From Spartobacteria bacterium (lineage in GTDB: Bacteria > Verrucomicrobiota > Verrucomicrobiia > Chthoniobacterales > UBA10450), in the NCBI GenBank assembly GCA_003169975.1, contig PNAA01000035.1:36805-100804 (forward strand): 64,000 bases of DNA, read 5' to 3'. Both the position numbers and the translations under genes were made by a program. The notes beneath the pieces were generated by a model. That model was not told where the DNA came from. It worked only from the letters and a program-made list of their open reading frames with translations, and searched no databases. Positions within the stretch are counted from its first letter, which is position 1. Every line of letters begins with the position of its first letter. Shown piece by piece: positions 43,965 through 53,099 of the stretch.

Positions 43965-45431
43965 ATGCAGCGCACTGCTCGTCTTTATTTGCTCATCGTC
44001 GGCATTGCTGCCTTCGGCATCTTATTCATTCTCCGCGCCGGGAGCCACCTGCCCGCGCCAGGCTTCCCTGTTAATACCCCCGCGGCGAGCCAAGTAAATA
44101 GGCTTGACGTGCCGAACGCTCCCGTTTCGCTCGGCGAGTCGGTCGAGGAGCGTTTGCTGCGAAACGCGGAGGATCCACTGAGCCGGTTTTTCCTCCAACT
44201 CTTTGCCGTGATCACAGTTTCGTATGGAGTCGGCTGGATTTTCACCCGCTGGGGGCAACCGGCTGTGGTCGGGGAAATGATGGCCGGCGTTCTGCTCGGG
44301 CCTTCGCTTTTCGGGTGGCTCGCGCCCAATGCATTTCAGTTTGTTTTCGCCGCTTCATCCCTTGATGCCTTGCGCCTCCTGAGCCAGATGGGTGTCTGCC
44401 TTTTTATGTTTGCCGTCGGCATGGAGATGGACTGGGCAGACCTGCGGCAAAAAGCCTCCACGGCCATCCTTGTTAGCCACGCCAGTATTGCCATTCCCGG
44501 TCTTCTCGGCGCCGGGCTTGCGTACCTATTTTACGAGCGGTTGGCCCAACCCGGCGCGTCTTTTGTCGCCTTCGCCCTCTTCGTTGCCGTCTCGATGAGC
44601 ATTACCGCTTTTCCCGTCCTCGTCCGTATCTTGCAGGACCGCGAGATTCTCCGGACTTCGTTAGGGCAAATTGCCACCGCTTGCGCCGCGATTGGCGACG
44701 CGACGGCGTGGGGGTTGCTCGCGCTCCTCGTCGCTTTCGCCAGGTCGACAGATTTTGCTGCCGCCGCGCTTTGCCTCGGTTTCGTGCTGATTTTTGTGGC
44801 GGTCATGTTTTTTGTCATCAAGCCGAATTTGCCCGGCTGGCTCGGCAAGGAAGCAATCGAACGACCTAAGCCAGCCAAGAGTTTGCTCGCGATCGTCATG
44901 GCCATCGTCCTGGCCTGTGCGTTCTGCACTCAATGGCTCGGTATTCACGCGCTTTTCGGCGCCTTCGTCGCCGGCCTTATCATGCCAACAGCGGGCGGGT
45001 TTCGAGCCAAGCTCGGGGTGCGACTCGAAAACATCAGCTCCGTCCTGCTCCTGCCGGTCTTCTTTGTCTCCTCGGGTTTGCGCACCGAGATCGGCCTCTT
45101 GCACGGTCGCATCTACTGGCTGATTTGCCTGCTCATCATCGCCTTTGCGACTGTCGGGAAGCTTGGCGGGAGCTCTCTGGCCGCTCGCCTCACGGGCCTC
45201 AAGTGGCGTGAATCCCTCCAGCTCGGTGCCTTAATGAATACTCGCGGCCTGATGGAACTCATCGCCCTGAATCTCGGATACGAGCTTCATATCTTGTCGC
45301 AGCGTGCCTTCAGCATGCTCGTCCTCATGGCGTTGATCACGACCGTCATGACCGGCCCGCTCTTGACTCTCTTCGGCAGCAGGAAAAGCCGGCCCAAGCA
45401 TGGTCCCTCGGCGGAACTTATTTATCCGTGA
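43965..45431 (+). CDS. Cation:proton antiporter (CPA2/Kef type)
   Basis: The 488-residue integral membrane protein has about 12 spans. A first hydrophobic segment (6-24) is followed by a polar stretch to about residue 72; then comes the Na+/H+ exchanger core: PAVVGEMMAGVLLGPSLFGW, LLSQMGVCLFMFAVGMEMDW, SMSITAFPVLVRILQD and ACAAIGDATAWGLLALL (the ion-binding DD-like region is IGDATAW). No TrkA-N domain is attached. It is convergent with halogenase 3 (19-base gap). Export or resistance linked to the cluster, or simple ion homeostasis, are both possible. Confidence 0.88.
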   Translation: MQRTARLYLLIVGIAAFGILFILRAGSHLPAPGFPVNTPAASQVNRLDVPNAPVSLGESVEERLLRNAEDPLSRFFLQLFAVITVSYGVGWIFTRWGQPAVVGEMMAGVLLGPSLFGWLAPNAFQFVFAASSLDALRLLSQMGVCLFMFAVGMEMDWADLRQKASTAILVSHASIAIPGLLGAGLAYLFYERLAQPGASFVAFALFVAVSMSITAFPVLVRILQDREILRTSLGQIATACAAIGDATAWGLLALLVAFARSTDFAAAALCLGFVLIFVAVMFFVIKPNLPGWLGKEAIERPKPAKSLLAIVMAIVLACAFCTQWLGIHALFGAFVAGLIMPTAGGFRAKLGVRLENISSVLLLPVFFVSSGLRTEIGLLHGRIYWLICLLIIAFATVGKLGGSSLAARLTGLKWRESLQLGALMNTRGLMELIALNLGYELHILSQRAFSMLVLMALITTVMTGPLLTLFGSRKSRPKHGPSAELIYP

Positions 45432-45450
45432 GACAGGTCGGGCCTTTAGC

Positions 45451-46731
45451 TCAATCGATGGAAATGTCAGAAAGCACACCAGCGAACATGTGACCGGGTG
45501 TTGTCTCGACGGTATGGATAAACTTCCGCATCGCATCTAAAACCGGCACATCCCGACGATCAAACACCTCGCCCTGGAGCAGACGCAGCACCTCGATGCG
45601 GTGTTTCTTCGATTTGATGAAATGAGTGAAGGCCGGGAGTAACTTGTAGTAGAGCCGGATGAATTCATACCAGATTTCTGTGCCGGACCGAAGCTTCACT
45701 TCGTATGGCTTCAAGGCCGCCTCGCTAAAGTCGTTGTTTTCGAAGGCGTACTTGATCCGTTCTGCCGAATATTTCGCGCTAAAGAGCGCCACACTCACGC
45801 CCGACGAGAAAATCGGGTCGACAAATCGGGCCGCGTCGCCAATCAAAACAAAGCCATTGCCGGCAAAGGTGTCCATCTTATAGCTGTAGTCGCCCTCCAG
45901 CTTGAAATCGTTGACGCGTTTGGCGTTGCGCATCGCATGCGCGAGGTCGGGGTTCGAGTCGACGTATTTCTGAAAATATTCGCCCGGCTGCAACCGCCCG
46001 CCCTTAAACACGGCCTTCTCCGCCACGATCCCCATCGAGGTGATTTCATGCGTGATGGGGATTTGCCAGGCCCAACCCCGTTCCACGGGCAGGAAGTAAA
46101 TGTGGATGTATTCCGAGGAGGCCTTTTTGCTCTTGTCGACATTCTCAAACCAGGCGTGGACCGCGAACTGATCAAAGATGGGGTCGTTCTTCTTCACCTT
46201 AAGCTGCTTCCCGAGCAGGGTCTGACGTCCGCTCGCATCCACCACCAGCCGGGCCGGGACATCAATCTCCTGTTCGGCAAAACGCATTCGCACCCCGCAG
46301 GCATAATTGTTCTCATCAAACAAGACCTTGGTCGCGCTGACCCCCTGATAAACCTTGGTCCCGAGGCTCTCGGCATGCTTGAGCATGAGGAGATCAAACT
46401 TCTGCCGGTCGACGTGGTAGGTGTAATCCTGCTTCACGTGCGGCGAAGGAAACTCGCTGAACGCAATGTCCGCCTCACCCTTGCTCACGGGTGGATGCCA
46501 GGACGCGCCATGTTTCTTCACAAAGCCTTCCCGTTCCAGCACCGGCAGAAATCCAATTTCGTCAAACACCTGGACCGACGACATGACCATCGACTCACCA
46601 ACGTGAGCCCGGGGATGATTTGCCGCCTCGTAAATCGTGTTCTTGATGCCCGCTTTCGACAGGTAGCATCCCAGAGCCGATCCGGCTGGTCCCCCGCCAA
46701 TAATCACCACATTGTCCGTTTTTGAATTCAT
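45451..46731 (-). CDS. Flavin-dependent halogenase-like oxidoreductase 3
   Basis: ATG 46731 (MNSKTDNVVIIGGGPAGSAL) is preferred over 46785, whose extra 18 residues are not family-like. The 426-residue chain has all halogenase marks. WxWxIP is canonical as W220-A-W222-Q-I-P225. Lys72/Lys73 in FVKKHGASW sit at the catalytic-lysine position. RAHVGESMVMSSVQVFDEIG and IGDAARFVDPIFSSGVSVALFS are flavin contacts. It resembles halogenases acting on carrier-bound pyrroles or phenols. It is read toward the antiporter, opposite to the other two enzymes. Confidence 0.86.
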   Translation of the reverse strand: MNSKTDNVVIIGGGPAGSALGCYLSKAGIKNTIYEAANHPRAHVGESMVMSSVQVFDEIGFLPVLEREGFVKKHGASWHPPVSKGEADIAFSEFPSPHVKQDYTYHVDRQKFDLLMLKHAESLGTKVYQGVSATKVLFDENNYACGVRMRFAEQEIDVPARLVVDASGRQTLLGKQLKVKKNDPIFDQFAVHAWFENVDKSKKASSEYIHIYFLPVERGWAWQIPITHEITSMGIVAEKAVFKGGRLQPGEYFQKYVDSNPDLAHAMRNAKRVNDFKLEGDYSYKMDTFAGNGFVLIGDAARFVDPIFSSGVSVALFSAKYSAERIKYAFENNDFSEAALKPYEVKLRSGTEIWYEFIRLYYKLLPAFTHFIKSKKHRIEVLRLLQGEVFDRRDVPVLDAMRKFIHTVETTPGHMFAGVLSDISID

Positions 46732-46899
46732 AGATTGAGTTTCCGCCTGCGCTTCAAGACGGAGGGCGCCAGTCGGAGCTTTCATAAAAATTACCTAAAT
46801 TTCATATATTGCCAGCATTTATGCTGCCATGGGTGCCGCTTTGTAAGCTCTCCGACACTAATTTGACAGAGACGGTATGCAACAATCACCGGACAAATT

Positions 46900-47193
46900 A
46901 TGGATTTACAAACTGCCAACGCCTTCGTTCTGGTCGTGAGCGAGAACTTTTCCCAGTATTGCGGCGCGACGCAGCGCAACCTCCTCGACGGTATTTTCCA
47001 GCTCGCGGATGAATGCAAAGAGGATCTGAGCGAACGCCCCGATGCCCAGGGTTACGAGCATCTGCAAACGTCCCTGAGCCTGGTCAAGCTTTTCGTCAGC
47101 GATGCCTTGAAGAATGGCAACTTCGCCGAAGGTTTTCGACTCGCGGCGGAATGCTTCTGGCCGACCGCCGCCGTGCCTCGGGAGTGTGAGTAG
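46900..47193 (+). CDS. Hypothetical protein, maybe truncated
   Basis: The 97-residue acidic helical product (MDLQTANAFVLVVSENFSQYCGATQRN..) has consistent coding character: balanced composition with long amphipathic helices at about 20-80. I know no family. After its stop the +1 frame continues with protein-like text (AFPDFAAQTRFCFAEKLATL), so the gene may be the front part of a frameshifted longer one. It is divergent from halogenase 3. Confidence 0.45.
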   Translation: MDLQTANAFVLVVSENFSQYCGATQRNLLDGIFQLADECKEDLSERPDAQGYEHLQTSLSLVKLFVSDALKNGNFAEGFRLAAECFWPTAAVPRECE

Positions 47194-47389
47194 CAAGCGT
47201 TCCCGGACTTCGCCGCGCAAACGCGATTCTGCTTTGCGGAGAAACTCGCGACCCTGCGCGCGCTCGACTCGCTGATCGCTTCGAAATTGCCGGGGAGCGA
47301 AAAAAGCCATGGCCGGTCGCCGAAGGCTGCTACTGCGCGTCCCGAGGCCTGCCGCCGCGGCGGACGTTTGGATTCGGAGGGATGTTGCT

Positions 47390-47469
47390 TCCGCACGTCC
47401 CCGATTTGCTTGCAAGCCAGCTACGAAGGCGGCGATGGGAATGATCTCACGCTGACGGTCGTGCCGTAG
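47390..47469 (+). pseudogene. C-terminal fragment of an autotransporter-associated protein
   Basis: The frame ends in LQASYEGGDGNDLTLTVVP and a stop, the exact last residues of the complete protein encoded at 48629-50173 (NNFQASYEGGDGNDLTLTVVP). Nothing upstream of about 47400 in this frame belongs to that protein. It is a loose 3' end left by recombination. Confidence 0.65.
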
Positions 47470-47476
47470 CCGCCAA

Positions 47477-48139
47477 TCAACGCGGTTCCCCTTCGGCGCG
47501 TTGCTCGATCTGTTCGAGAGTCGGCGCAGCGCTGCGAATCCAATCACGGGCCGATTGGATTTCCTCCTGACTCACCGCGACCGCGCGTGGATACGCAGGC
47601 TCGGCCCGAGCCACGATCTTGCCCCCGACTTTGACCGGCTTGGCGCGCTTGATACTGAACCTCCAATGCCGCCCGAACCGAAGTAGCGAATAATACATCG
47701 TTTTGGCCTCGACCGCACCCACCCCGCTGCAGCGCATCGCAGCATAAAATATCCGATCGCAATCCTGCGGTGGCCGTTGTTTTTGATCGTAGGAAACATC
47801 GTGCAGGACTGACGCGTTGCGATATTTTCCCTCGAACGGTCCGCCCATGAACGACCAAAGAGAGCGAGGAATGGACGCACCATCGACCACTGACCCGGCG
47901 GGAGCGACCCAGACGACCCCTTTCGGGTCCGTGTAACGCAGCTCGCGCAAGAGCGTCATGCTGCGACCGTCCGGATTCCAGCTCGTCACCGGCGCGCCAC
48001 TGTAATGGCCCCAGGGATGCGATTGCATGGCCGCTTCGCGCCACGAAACGGGTCGAGGCGATGCGCAACCAACGAAAAGACTCGCCGCAAGAACAAGCGC
48101 GGAAAGCTGAACGGATTCTGTTCTCAGACGCCGAGACAA
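47477..48139 (-). CDS. DUF1353 lipoprotein
   Basis: From TTG 48139 the 220-residue product has a lipoprotein signal QLSALVLAASLFVGC. The DUF1353 core follows: VWVAPAGSVVDGASIPRSLWSFMGGPFEGKYRNASVLHDVSYD, with the HD pair characteristic of the family, then DCDRIFYAAMRCSGVG. A start at 48283 is possible but would read through the foreign fragment lying there. The family is often linked to phages or cell-wall contexts; its function is not proven. Both sides are bordered by copies of the same autotransporter 3' end. Confidence 0.78.
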   Translation of the reverse strand: MSRRLRTESVQLSALVLAASLFVGCASPRPVSWREAAMQSHPWGHYSGAPVTSWNPDGRSMTLLRELRYTDPKGVVWVAPAGSVVDGASIPRSLWSFMGGPFEGKYRNASVLHDVSYDQKQRPPQDCDRIFYAAMRCSGVGAVEAKTMYYSLLRFGRHWRFSIKRAKPVKVGGKIVARAEPAYPRAVAVSQEEIQSARDWIRSAAPTLEQIEQRAEGEPR

Positions 48140-48149
48140 TTGCCAATTG

Positions 48150-48460
48150 TCGTCCAAGCGCAAGGGGGATTGAAGCTCGCCAAACTCGGAGCAAGCGGGA
48201 GCAGCACGCTCCCCAACGGCGTCGTCTTCACCCTCTTCGACAATACGTCGGCAAATCCGATTAGCGGCACTTTCAACAATCAAGGCACGCTCAAGACAGG
48301 TCTGACATTAACCGCGATCAGCAACACGGCGGCGACGCCGATCAGCGGCACGTTTGCCAACCTGCCCGACGGCGCGATTCTGACCGTGAACGGGAACAAC
48401 TTCCAAGCCAGCTACGAAGGCGGCGACGGGAATGACCTCACGCTCACGGTCGCTCCCTAA
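48150..48460 (+). pseudogene. Second C-terminal fragment of an autotransporter-associated protein
   Basis: From about 48150 the frame reads GGLKLAKLGASGSSTLPNGVVF, then ISGTFNNQGTLKTGLTLTAI, ISGTFANLPDGAILTVNGNN and ASYEGGDGNDLTLTVAP before the stop. This is homologous to the last 100 residues of the protein at 48629-50173. There is no start codon or signal peptide; the upstream part belongs to the opposite-strand DUF1353 gene. Confidence 0.7.
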
Positions 48461-48461
48461 T

Positions 48462-48534
48462 CACCACGAAGGACACGAAGAGCACGAAGGAGCGGAAGAA
48501 AGAATTCTGATTCCTTCGTGTTCTTCGTGGTGAC
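48462..48534. repeat. Inverted repeat of CACGAAG phrase
   Basis: TCACCACGAAGGACACGAAG and AGCACGAAGGA are mirrored by TTCCTTCGTGTTCTTCGTGG after a 25-base AT-rich middle. It follows directly on the stop codon of the autotransporter fragment. A relative lies at 50185 and a half copy near 63357. Confidence 0.65.
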
Positions 48535-48628
48535 GTTTGGGGAAGCTTGCATCGCACTTTTAGGCTTGCCAAGGGCTGCGAGCTCTTGGTAAAAGAGGGC
48601 CGCGCCGATTGGCGACGCCCAGAAACCC

Positions 48629-50173
48629 ATGAAGAATCGCCGTTTTACCCTGCCGTTGGTGCCGGCGATCCCGCTCTTTAGCCTCACTTTCATCACGATC
48701 CTCCTTTTTTCCGCTCATCCCGCGTCGGCTGCGAGCGGGACTTGGCTGGCAGCCCCGGCGGATAACAACTGGTTTAATCCCGCGAATTGGTCGTCGGGCA
48801 CGGTGCCGGTGGCAGGAGACGATGCGACTTTTGAAAGTTCGACCATTCACAATATCGTTATCCCGCAAGGTGACTCGATTGCCGATATCATTTTCGATGC
48901 GGATGCCGATGTCTTTACGATCACTGCTCAGCCAGGCGTCGGGCTAGGGATCACGGATACGGTCCTGAATCTGTCGAGCGCGGAGCAGAACTTTGTCGCG
49001 GAGAGTGAGGGTAATAGCTCCGGGAGTTTCACCTTTGAGATCGGCAATATCGTCGGCCCAGTGATGTTTACCCAGCAGGCGACAAGCGAGGCTGCGGGCG
49101 CTCCTGGCTATGTCCGTTTCGAAATCGCGCAGGCCGGCCCGGCGACGTTTCATAGTCTTGGTGCGACCTCGTCGGGTGGGGTCGGTGGGCAGACCTATTT
49201 CATCTATACTGGCACTTCGGCTGACGCATGCACGGTGACGAACGATGGCGCGAGCGCGAGCGGGGCGAGTGGCGGCGGGACGCTTTTCTTGCAGGGAAAG
49301 CCGAGCGCGGGCAATGCCACCCTCATCGCCAACGGCGGCACGAATGGAGGCGGTGGAGGTTACTTTCTCTTCGACGATGGCTCGTTAGGCGGAACAGCGC
49401 GCCTGGAAGTCTTCGGCAACGGCTACATGGACATGACCGGACGCACCGGCCCCAGTCTTTCTATCGGCTCGATCGAAGGTGACGGCCAGATCTATCTCAG
49501 CAAAGGCACCCTCATGGTGGGCACGAACAACCTGAGCACCACCTTTTCCGGCGTGCTCCATCCCGGCAGTTCCACTGGCGGGAGCGGCACAGGCGCACTG
49601 ACCAAGATAGGTAGTGGCACATTGACCTTAAGCGGCGCGAATCTTTACACTGCCGGCACGACGGTGAGCGCGGGAACGCTCGTCGTGAGCAATACGACAG
49701 GCTCTGCAACCGGCACTGGCGCTGTACAAGTCAGCGCCGGCACGTTAGGCGGCGGCGGGGTCGTCTCTGGTGCGGTGACGATTGGCACGGGCGGTGGGAC
49801 AGGAGCATTCCTCGCCCCGGCTCACGGGACCCAAAAGCAAGCGACGCTCACGATCCAAAGCGGACTGACGCTACAGGCGGACGCAACCTACACCTACACT
49901 TTCAAAGCAAAGCGAAACAAAGCGCGCACCGACAAGGGGGTGGCCAATGGAGTGACCATCAACGGAGCGACCTTTGTCTTCCAGGGGACCGCGCAAGGCG
50001 CATTGAAGCAAGGCCTCGTCCTGACCGTGATCAGCAACACGTCGGCCAGTCCGATCACTGGCACCTTCGCCAACCTGCCCGACGGCGCGATCGTGACGGT
50101 GAACGGCAACAACTTCCAAGCCAGCTACGAAGGCGGCGATGGGAATGATCTCACCCTCACGGTCGTTCCGTAG
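48629..50173 (+). CDS. Autotransporter-associated beta-strand repeat protein
   Basis: The 514-residue exported protein has a signal peptide (FTLPLVPAIPLFSLTFITILLFSAHPASA). An N-terminal segment GTWLAAPADNNWFNPANWSSGTVP follows (the 'NWxxxxxP' pattern of these proteins). Then comes a beta-helix region with the autotransporter-associated strand GALTKIGSGTLTLSGANLYTAGTTVSAGTLVVSN at about 330-365. It ends ASYEGGDGNDLTLTVVP. No outer-membrane barrel is attached, as is usual for the many Verrucomicrobia versions. Surface adhesion or polymer binding is a guess. Confidence 0.85.
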   Translation: MKNRRFTLPLVPAIPLFSLTFITILLFSAHPASAASGTWLAAPADNNWFNPANWSSGTVPVAGDDATFESSTIHNIVIPQGDSIADIIFDADADVFTITAQPGVGLGITDTVLNLSSAEQNFVAESEGNSSGSFTFEIGNIVGPVMFTQQATSEAAGAPGYVRFEIAQAGPATFHSLGATSSGGVGGQTYFIYTGTSADACTVTNDGASASGASGGGTLFLQGKPSAGNATLIANGGTNGGGGGYFLFDDGSLGGTARLEVFGNGYMDMTGRTGPSLSIGSIEGDGQIYLSKGTLMVGTNNLSTTFSGVLHPGSSTGGSGTGALTKIGSGTLTLSGANLYTAGTTVSAGTLVVSNTTGSATGTGAVQVSAGTLGGGGVVSGAVTIGTGGGTGAFLAPAHGTQKQATLTIQSGLTLQADATYTYTFKAKRNKARTDKGVANGVTINGATFVFQGTAQGALKQGLVLTVISNTSASPITGTFANLPDGAIVTVNGNNFQASYEGGDGNDLTLTVVP

Positions 50174-50184
50174 CCGCCAACCTA

Positions 50185-50276
50185 GGCCACGAAGCGCACG
50201 AACGGCAGAGATTAAATTCTGTCTAATTTCTTCGTGCCCTTCGTGCCCTTCGTGCCCTTCGTGTTTTTCGTGGTGT
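50185..50276. repeat. Inverted repeat with TTCGTGCCC tandem units
   Basis: CCACGAAGCGCACGAA on the left faces TTCGTGCCCTTCGTGCCC, which is repeated with a 10-base period and ends TTCGTGGTG. The right arm has about five tandem 10-base units, so the arms are unequal. It belongs to the CACGAAG group. Confidence 0.6.
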
Positions 50277-50395
50277 CATTGTAAATTCGCGGGAAGCGAC
50301 GCGCGCTTCCCTCCACGAGCGGATGGCGGCATGGACGCGGCTGCTTTCGCCTTTCTGCTCGCAAAAGGCGGTGCGTGCATTTAGATAGACCCGCC

Positions 50396-51367
50396 ATGCC
50401 CGCACGCGCCAACAAGCAACCCGTCACTGTCGTCACGGGCGGCGCCGGGTTTCTCGGCTCGCACCTGACCGACCGCTTGCTCGCGGAAGGCCATCGCGTG
50501 ATCGCGATCGACAACCTGATCACGGGACACCTCACGAACATCGAACATCTGGCCGGCAACCAAAACTACCGCTTCATCAAACAGGACGTGACGCAATACC
50601 TGTTTGTCCCGGACGAGATCGATTACGTTTTTCATTTCGCGTCGCCCGCGAGCCCGATCGATTATCTCGAACTGCCGATCCCGACCTTGAAAGTCGGCGC
50701 CCTCGGCACGCACAACACCCTCGGCCTGGCGAAGGCGAAGAAGGCGACTTTCCTGCTCGCGTCGACTTCCGAATGCTACGGCGACCCGCTCGTCCATCCG
50801 CAGAAGGAAGATTATTGGGGAAACGTGAACCCGATCGGGCCCCGCGGCGTTTACGATGAAGCGAAACGTTTCGCGGAGGCGATCACCATGGCCTACCACC
50901 GCTATCACGGCATGGATACGAAGATCGTCCGCATCTTTAACACTTACGGCCCGCGGATGCGGCTGCGCGACGGCCGCGTCGTTCCGGCCTTCATCGGCCA
51001 GGCGCTCGCCGGCCAGCCGCTCACGATTTTCGGCGACGGCTCGCAGACCCGCTCGTTTTGTTACGTCTCCGATCTAATCGACGGGATCTTTCGTCTCTCG
51101 CAATCGGATTTCCACGAGCCGGTCAACATCGGCAACCCGCGGGAGATGACGATCAAACAATTCGCCGAGGAGATTATTCGCATCACCGGCACGAAATCGG
51201 GGATCGAATACAAGCCGCTGCCGGTGGATGACCCGAAGGTGCGCCAGCCCGACATCGCGCGGGCCAAAAAAATTCTCGGGTGGGAACCGAAGGTGGAATT
51301 CGAAGAAGGGATCGTGCGGACGATCGATTACTTCCGGCAATGGCTCGAACGCGCCAGCCAACGCTGA
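50396..51367 (+). CDS. UDP-glucuronate decarboxylase-like sugar epimerase
   Basis: The 323-residue extended short-chain dehydrogenase starts at ATG 50396 ([24 protein letters not shown]), with the NAD motif TGGAGFLGS and the catalytic YDEAKR (Tyr-x-x-x-Lys). [38 protein letters not shown] and [10 protein letters not shown] are characteristic of UDP-xylose synthases (UDP-glucuronate decarboxylases). The product would be UDP-xylose for glycan synthesis in the cytoplasm. A few upstream codons (GTG 50375) are unlikely. Confidence 0.9.
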   Translation: MPARANKQPVTVVTGGAGFLGSHLTDRLLAEGHRVIAIDNLITGHLTNIEHLAGNQNYRFIKQDVTQYLFVPDEIDYVFHFASPASPIDYLELPIPTLKVGALGTHNTLGLAKAKKATFLLASTSECYGDPLVHPQKEDYWGNVNPIGPRGVYDEAKRFAEAITMAYHRYHGMDTKIVRIFNTYGPRMRLRDGRVVPAFIGQALAGQPLTIFGDGSQTRSFCYVSDLIDGIFRLSQSDFHEPVNIGNPREMTIKQFAEEIIRITGTKSGIEYKPLPVDDPKVRQPDIARAKKILGWEPKVEFEEGIVRTIDYFRQWLERASQR

Positions 51368-51376
51368 CAAAGCGTG

Positions 51377-51450
51377 GTTGGACAGGATTAACAGGATTTG
51401 CTCGATGAAGGACGGTGGCCGAAGGGTTGTCGAAAAATCCTGTTCATCCC
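51377..51450. repeat. Inverted repeat of ACAGGATTAACAGGATT phrase
   Basis: GGACAGGATTAACAGGATT faces AAATCCTGTTCATCC after about 40 bases. A sister copy lies at 59846-59934. The phrase recurs as an intergenic palindrome in many genomes. Confidence 0.6.
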
Positions 51451-51457
51451 GCGGCGG

Positions 51458-51830
51458 GACTCCATTCGGCCGGACGCAATGGCTGAATTATTTTCCGGTG
51501 ATCGGCGTTTTTTGCTTGCCTTCCAGGCCGCCGACTTGGTAATCGTATTCCTGTTCTGGGGGGAACATGGTCGGGCGCGGTCGGCTTCATGCTGCTGCGT
51601 CCGATCTACTTTCCGGATACCAATCAATCGGACCGGAATGGGAGCAAAAGTGACTGGCAAGGATCTGACCAAAGAACCTCCACGCAGCCCGAAAACCCTC
51701 GTCGGCGGATATGTGATTCTCGGCTGCACGCTCGATAAATGCCGAGCTCTGCCGGCGGGCACTATCGGCGAGTATTCACTTCAATTGTCCGCTCGATAAC
51801 ATGCTCTTCGGTTGGAAACGGATCGTCGGC
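51458..51830 (+). pseudogene. Decayed duplicate of the DUF5069 gene and its upstream region
   Basis: About 370 bases match 52918-53295 at roughly 90% by eye. The DUF5069 start (ATGGGAGCAAAAGTGACTGG at 51642) reads SPKTLVGGYVILGCTLDKCR-like text, then shifts frame after GTIGEY and stops near 51799. The sequence upstream of the start (TTTTTTGCTTGCCTTCCAGG..) is also shared with the intact locus. The functional copy is at 53100. Confidence 0.8.
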
Positions 51831-51949
51831 GGCAACTCCGCTGCAACGCAAAAAGGGGAGCGCCGGGAAATAACAGAACTTCTTGCCTGTGAAGGCAGCT
51901 GAGCGTGTTGGCAAACGAAGATCATTCAAATCAGGCCATCGAAAAGGTT

Positions 51950-52208
51950 CTCCGGCGCGTGGGTTTCGTTTGAGGCTCCCGGTGTCGAGCCAGCGTTTTC
52001 GGCGCCCGACGCGAAGCGCTAGGCGATCGCCTACGCGCGCGGACGCTTCGGGGGCGGCGCGGGCGAAGTGCACGTGTTTGGCGACGACGACGCCACCATC
52101 GAGCGCAACATCGTCATCGACGGTCGCGGACAATATCCGCAAACCGGAGAAGAATTTGATCTTGACACGAATGGCCGCGCGGAAGAGTACATTCTCCACA
52201 TCGAATAG
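51950..52208 (+). pseudogene. DUF2188-like gene remnant
   Basis: One frame reads SFEAPGVEPAFSAPDAKR, then a TAG at 52020, then AIAYARGRFGGGAGEVHVFG, ERNIVIDGRGQYPQTGEE and EYILHIE before the stop at 52206. The AIAYAR..GEVHVFGDD pattern resembles DUF2188 C-termini. An in-frame stop and no start codon mark it as broken. Family assignment is by eye. Confidence 0.45.
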
Positions 52209-52244
52209 ATTGAACGTGGTGCGGATTCAAATAAGGAGAGATTT

Positions 52245-52610
52245 ATGAAACTTGGGAGAGCTTTGATTGTTGCATTTGCAGGTGCTGCCCTGCTCGTTTT
52301 TGCCGCTCCGGCCAACGCGCAGTGGCGTGGTCATGGCGGCTCCCCTGGCGCGGCCCATTGGCAGGGTCACGCCGGATGGGGCTGGCACGGCCGTCCCGGA
52401 TGGGGCGGGCACGGTTGGCATGGGAACGTCAGGTTTGTCGTTGGTGGATTCCCGGGTGGGGGATGGGGCTATCCATATTGGTATCCTCCATACGGCTACG
52501 CCTATTATGGGTATCCGCCCCCGTACTATTCCTATGGGTCACAGCCAGTGTACAATGGCCGCGTTGTGACGAACGGGAGCGGCAAAGATTTTTCGGGTCA
52601 AGACAAGTAG
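52245..52610 (+). CDS. Small exported Gly/His/Tyr-rich protein
   Basis: The 121-residue protein has a good ribosome binding site (AAGGAGAG), a signal peptide MKLGRALIVAFAGAALLVFAAPANA, then a low-complexity mature part. That part is rich in Gly, His and Trp (GHAGWGWHGRPGWGGHGWHG) and then in Tyr and Pro (YPYWYPPYGYAYYGYPPPYY). It resembles small secreted or cell-wall proteins of no fixed family. The His/Gly run could bind metal. Confidence 0.6.
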   Translation: MKLGRALIVAFAGAALLVFAAPANAQWRGHGGSPGAAHWQGHAGWGWHGRPGWGGHGWHGNVRFVVGGFPGGGWGYPYWYPPYGYAYYGYPPPYYSYGSQPVYNGRVVTNGSGKDFSGQDK

Positions 52611-53099
52611 TTGCTGGCCCGCCGGAGTTGTCAAACCGGCTGCTTCCCTGGTCGGTCGGTCACGATTACTCCAGCAGTGGCTCGAGCGCGCCAGCCAGCG
52701 CTGAGGAAGCGATAACGTGGGAGCCGCCTTGGTGCGGCGAAAGACGGTGCGACGAGCATCGCGCGAGCTTGCTGGTCTCGCGGCGCGTTTGAGGCGAAAA
52801 GGCCCCTCCCACATTCCTTTCTCGCTTCGTCTGAAATGCGAACCTCATGCATCCAAAAATTGCCCTAACGATCCTCCTTGTCGCCGTGGCCGGCGCGGTT
52901 TCCGCGCAAAACCGCGGCGGGCCTCAATACGGCCGGACGCAACGATTGAATTATTTCCGATGACCGGCGTTTTTTGCTTGCTTCCAGGCCGCCGACTTGG
53001 TAGTCGTATTCTTGTTCTGGGGGGAACAGGGTCGGGCGCGGTCGGCTTCATGCTGCTGCGCTCGACCTACCTTCCGGATAACCAATCATTCGGACCGGA
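52611..53099 (+). other. Mosaic of gene ends upstream of DUF5069
   Basis: This stretch has no intact gene. Around 52660-52705 it repeats the last codons of the UDP-glucuronate decarboxylase gene (CAGTGGCTCGAGCGCGCCAG, compare 51340-51365). From ATG 52847 to a stop at 52963 it encodes a bare signal peptide MHPKIALTILLVAVAGAVSA plus about 18 residues. Relatives of the 52820-52890 part lie at 59960-60035. From about 52918 it matches the duplicate at 51458. Confidence 0.6.

Noticed and set aside
47470..47547. A 213-residue minus-strand gene at 46906-47547
   Set aside because: Its composition is Arg/Ala-rich shadow coding opposite to the more plausible 46900-47193 gene, and it overlaps the DUF1353 gene end.
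51398..51799. Independent gene upstream of the DUF5069 duplicate with a hydrophobic start
   Set aside because: The same DNA upstream of the intact DUF5069 copy is read in a different frame, so neither frame is conserved as protein.
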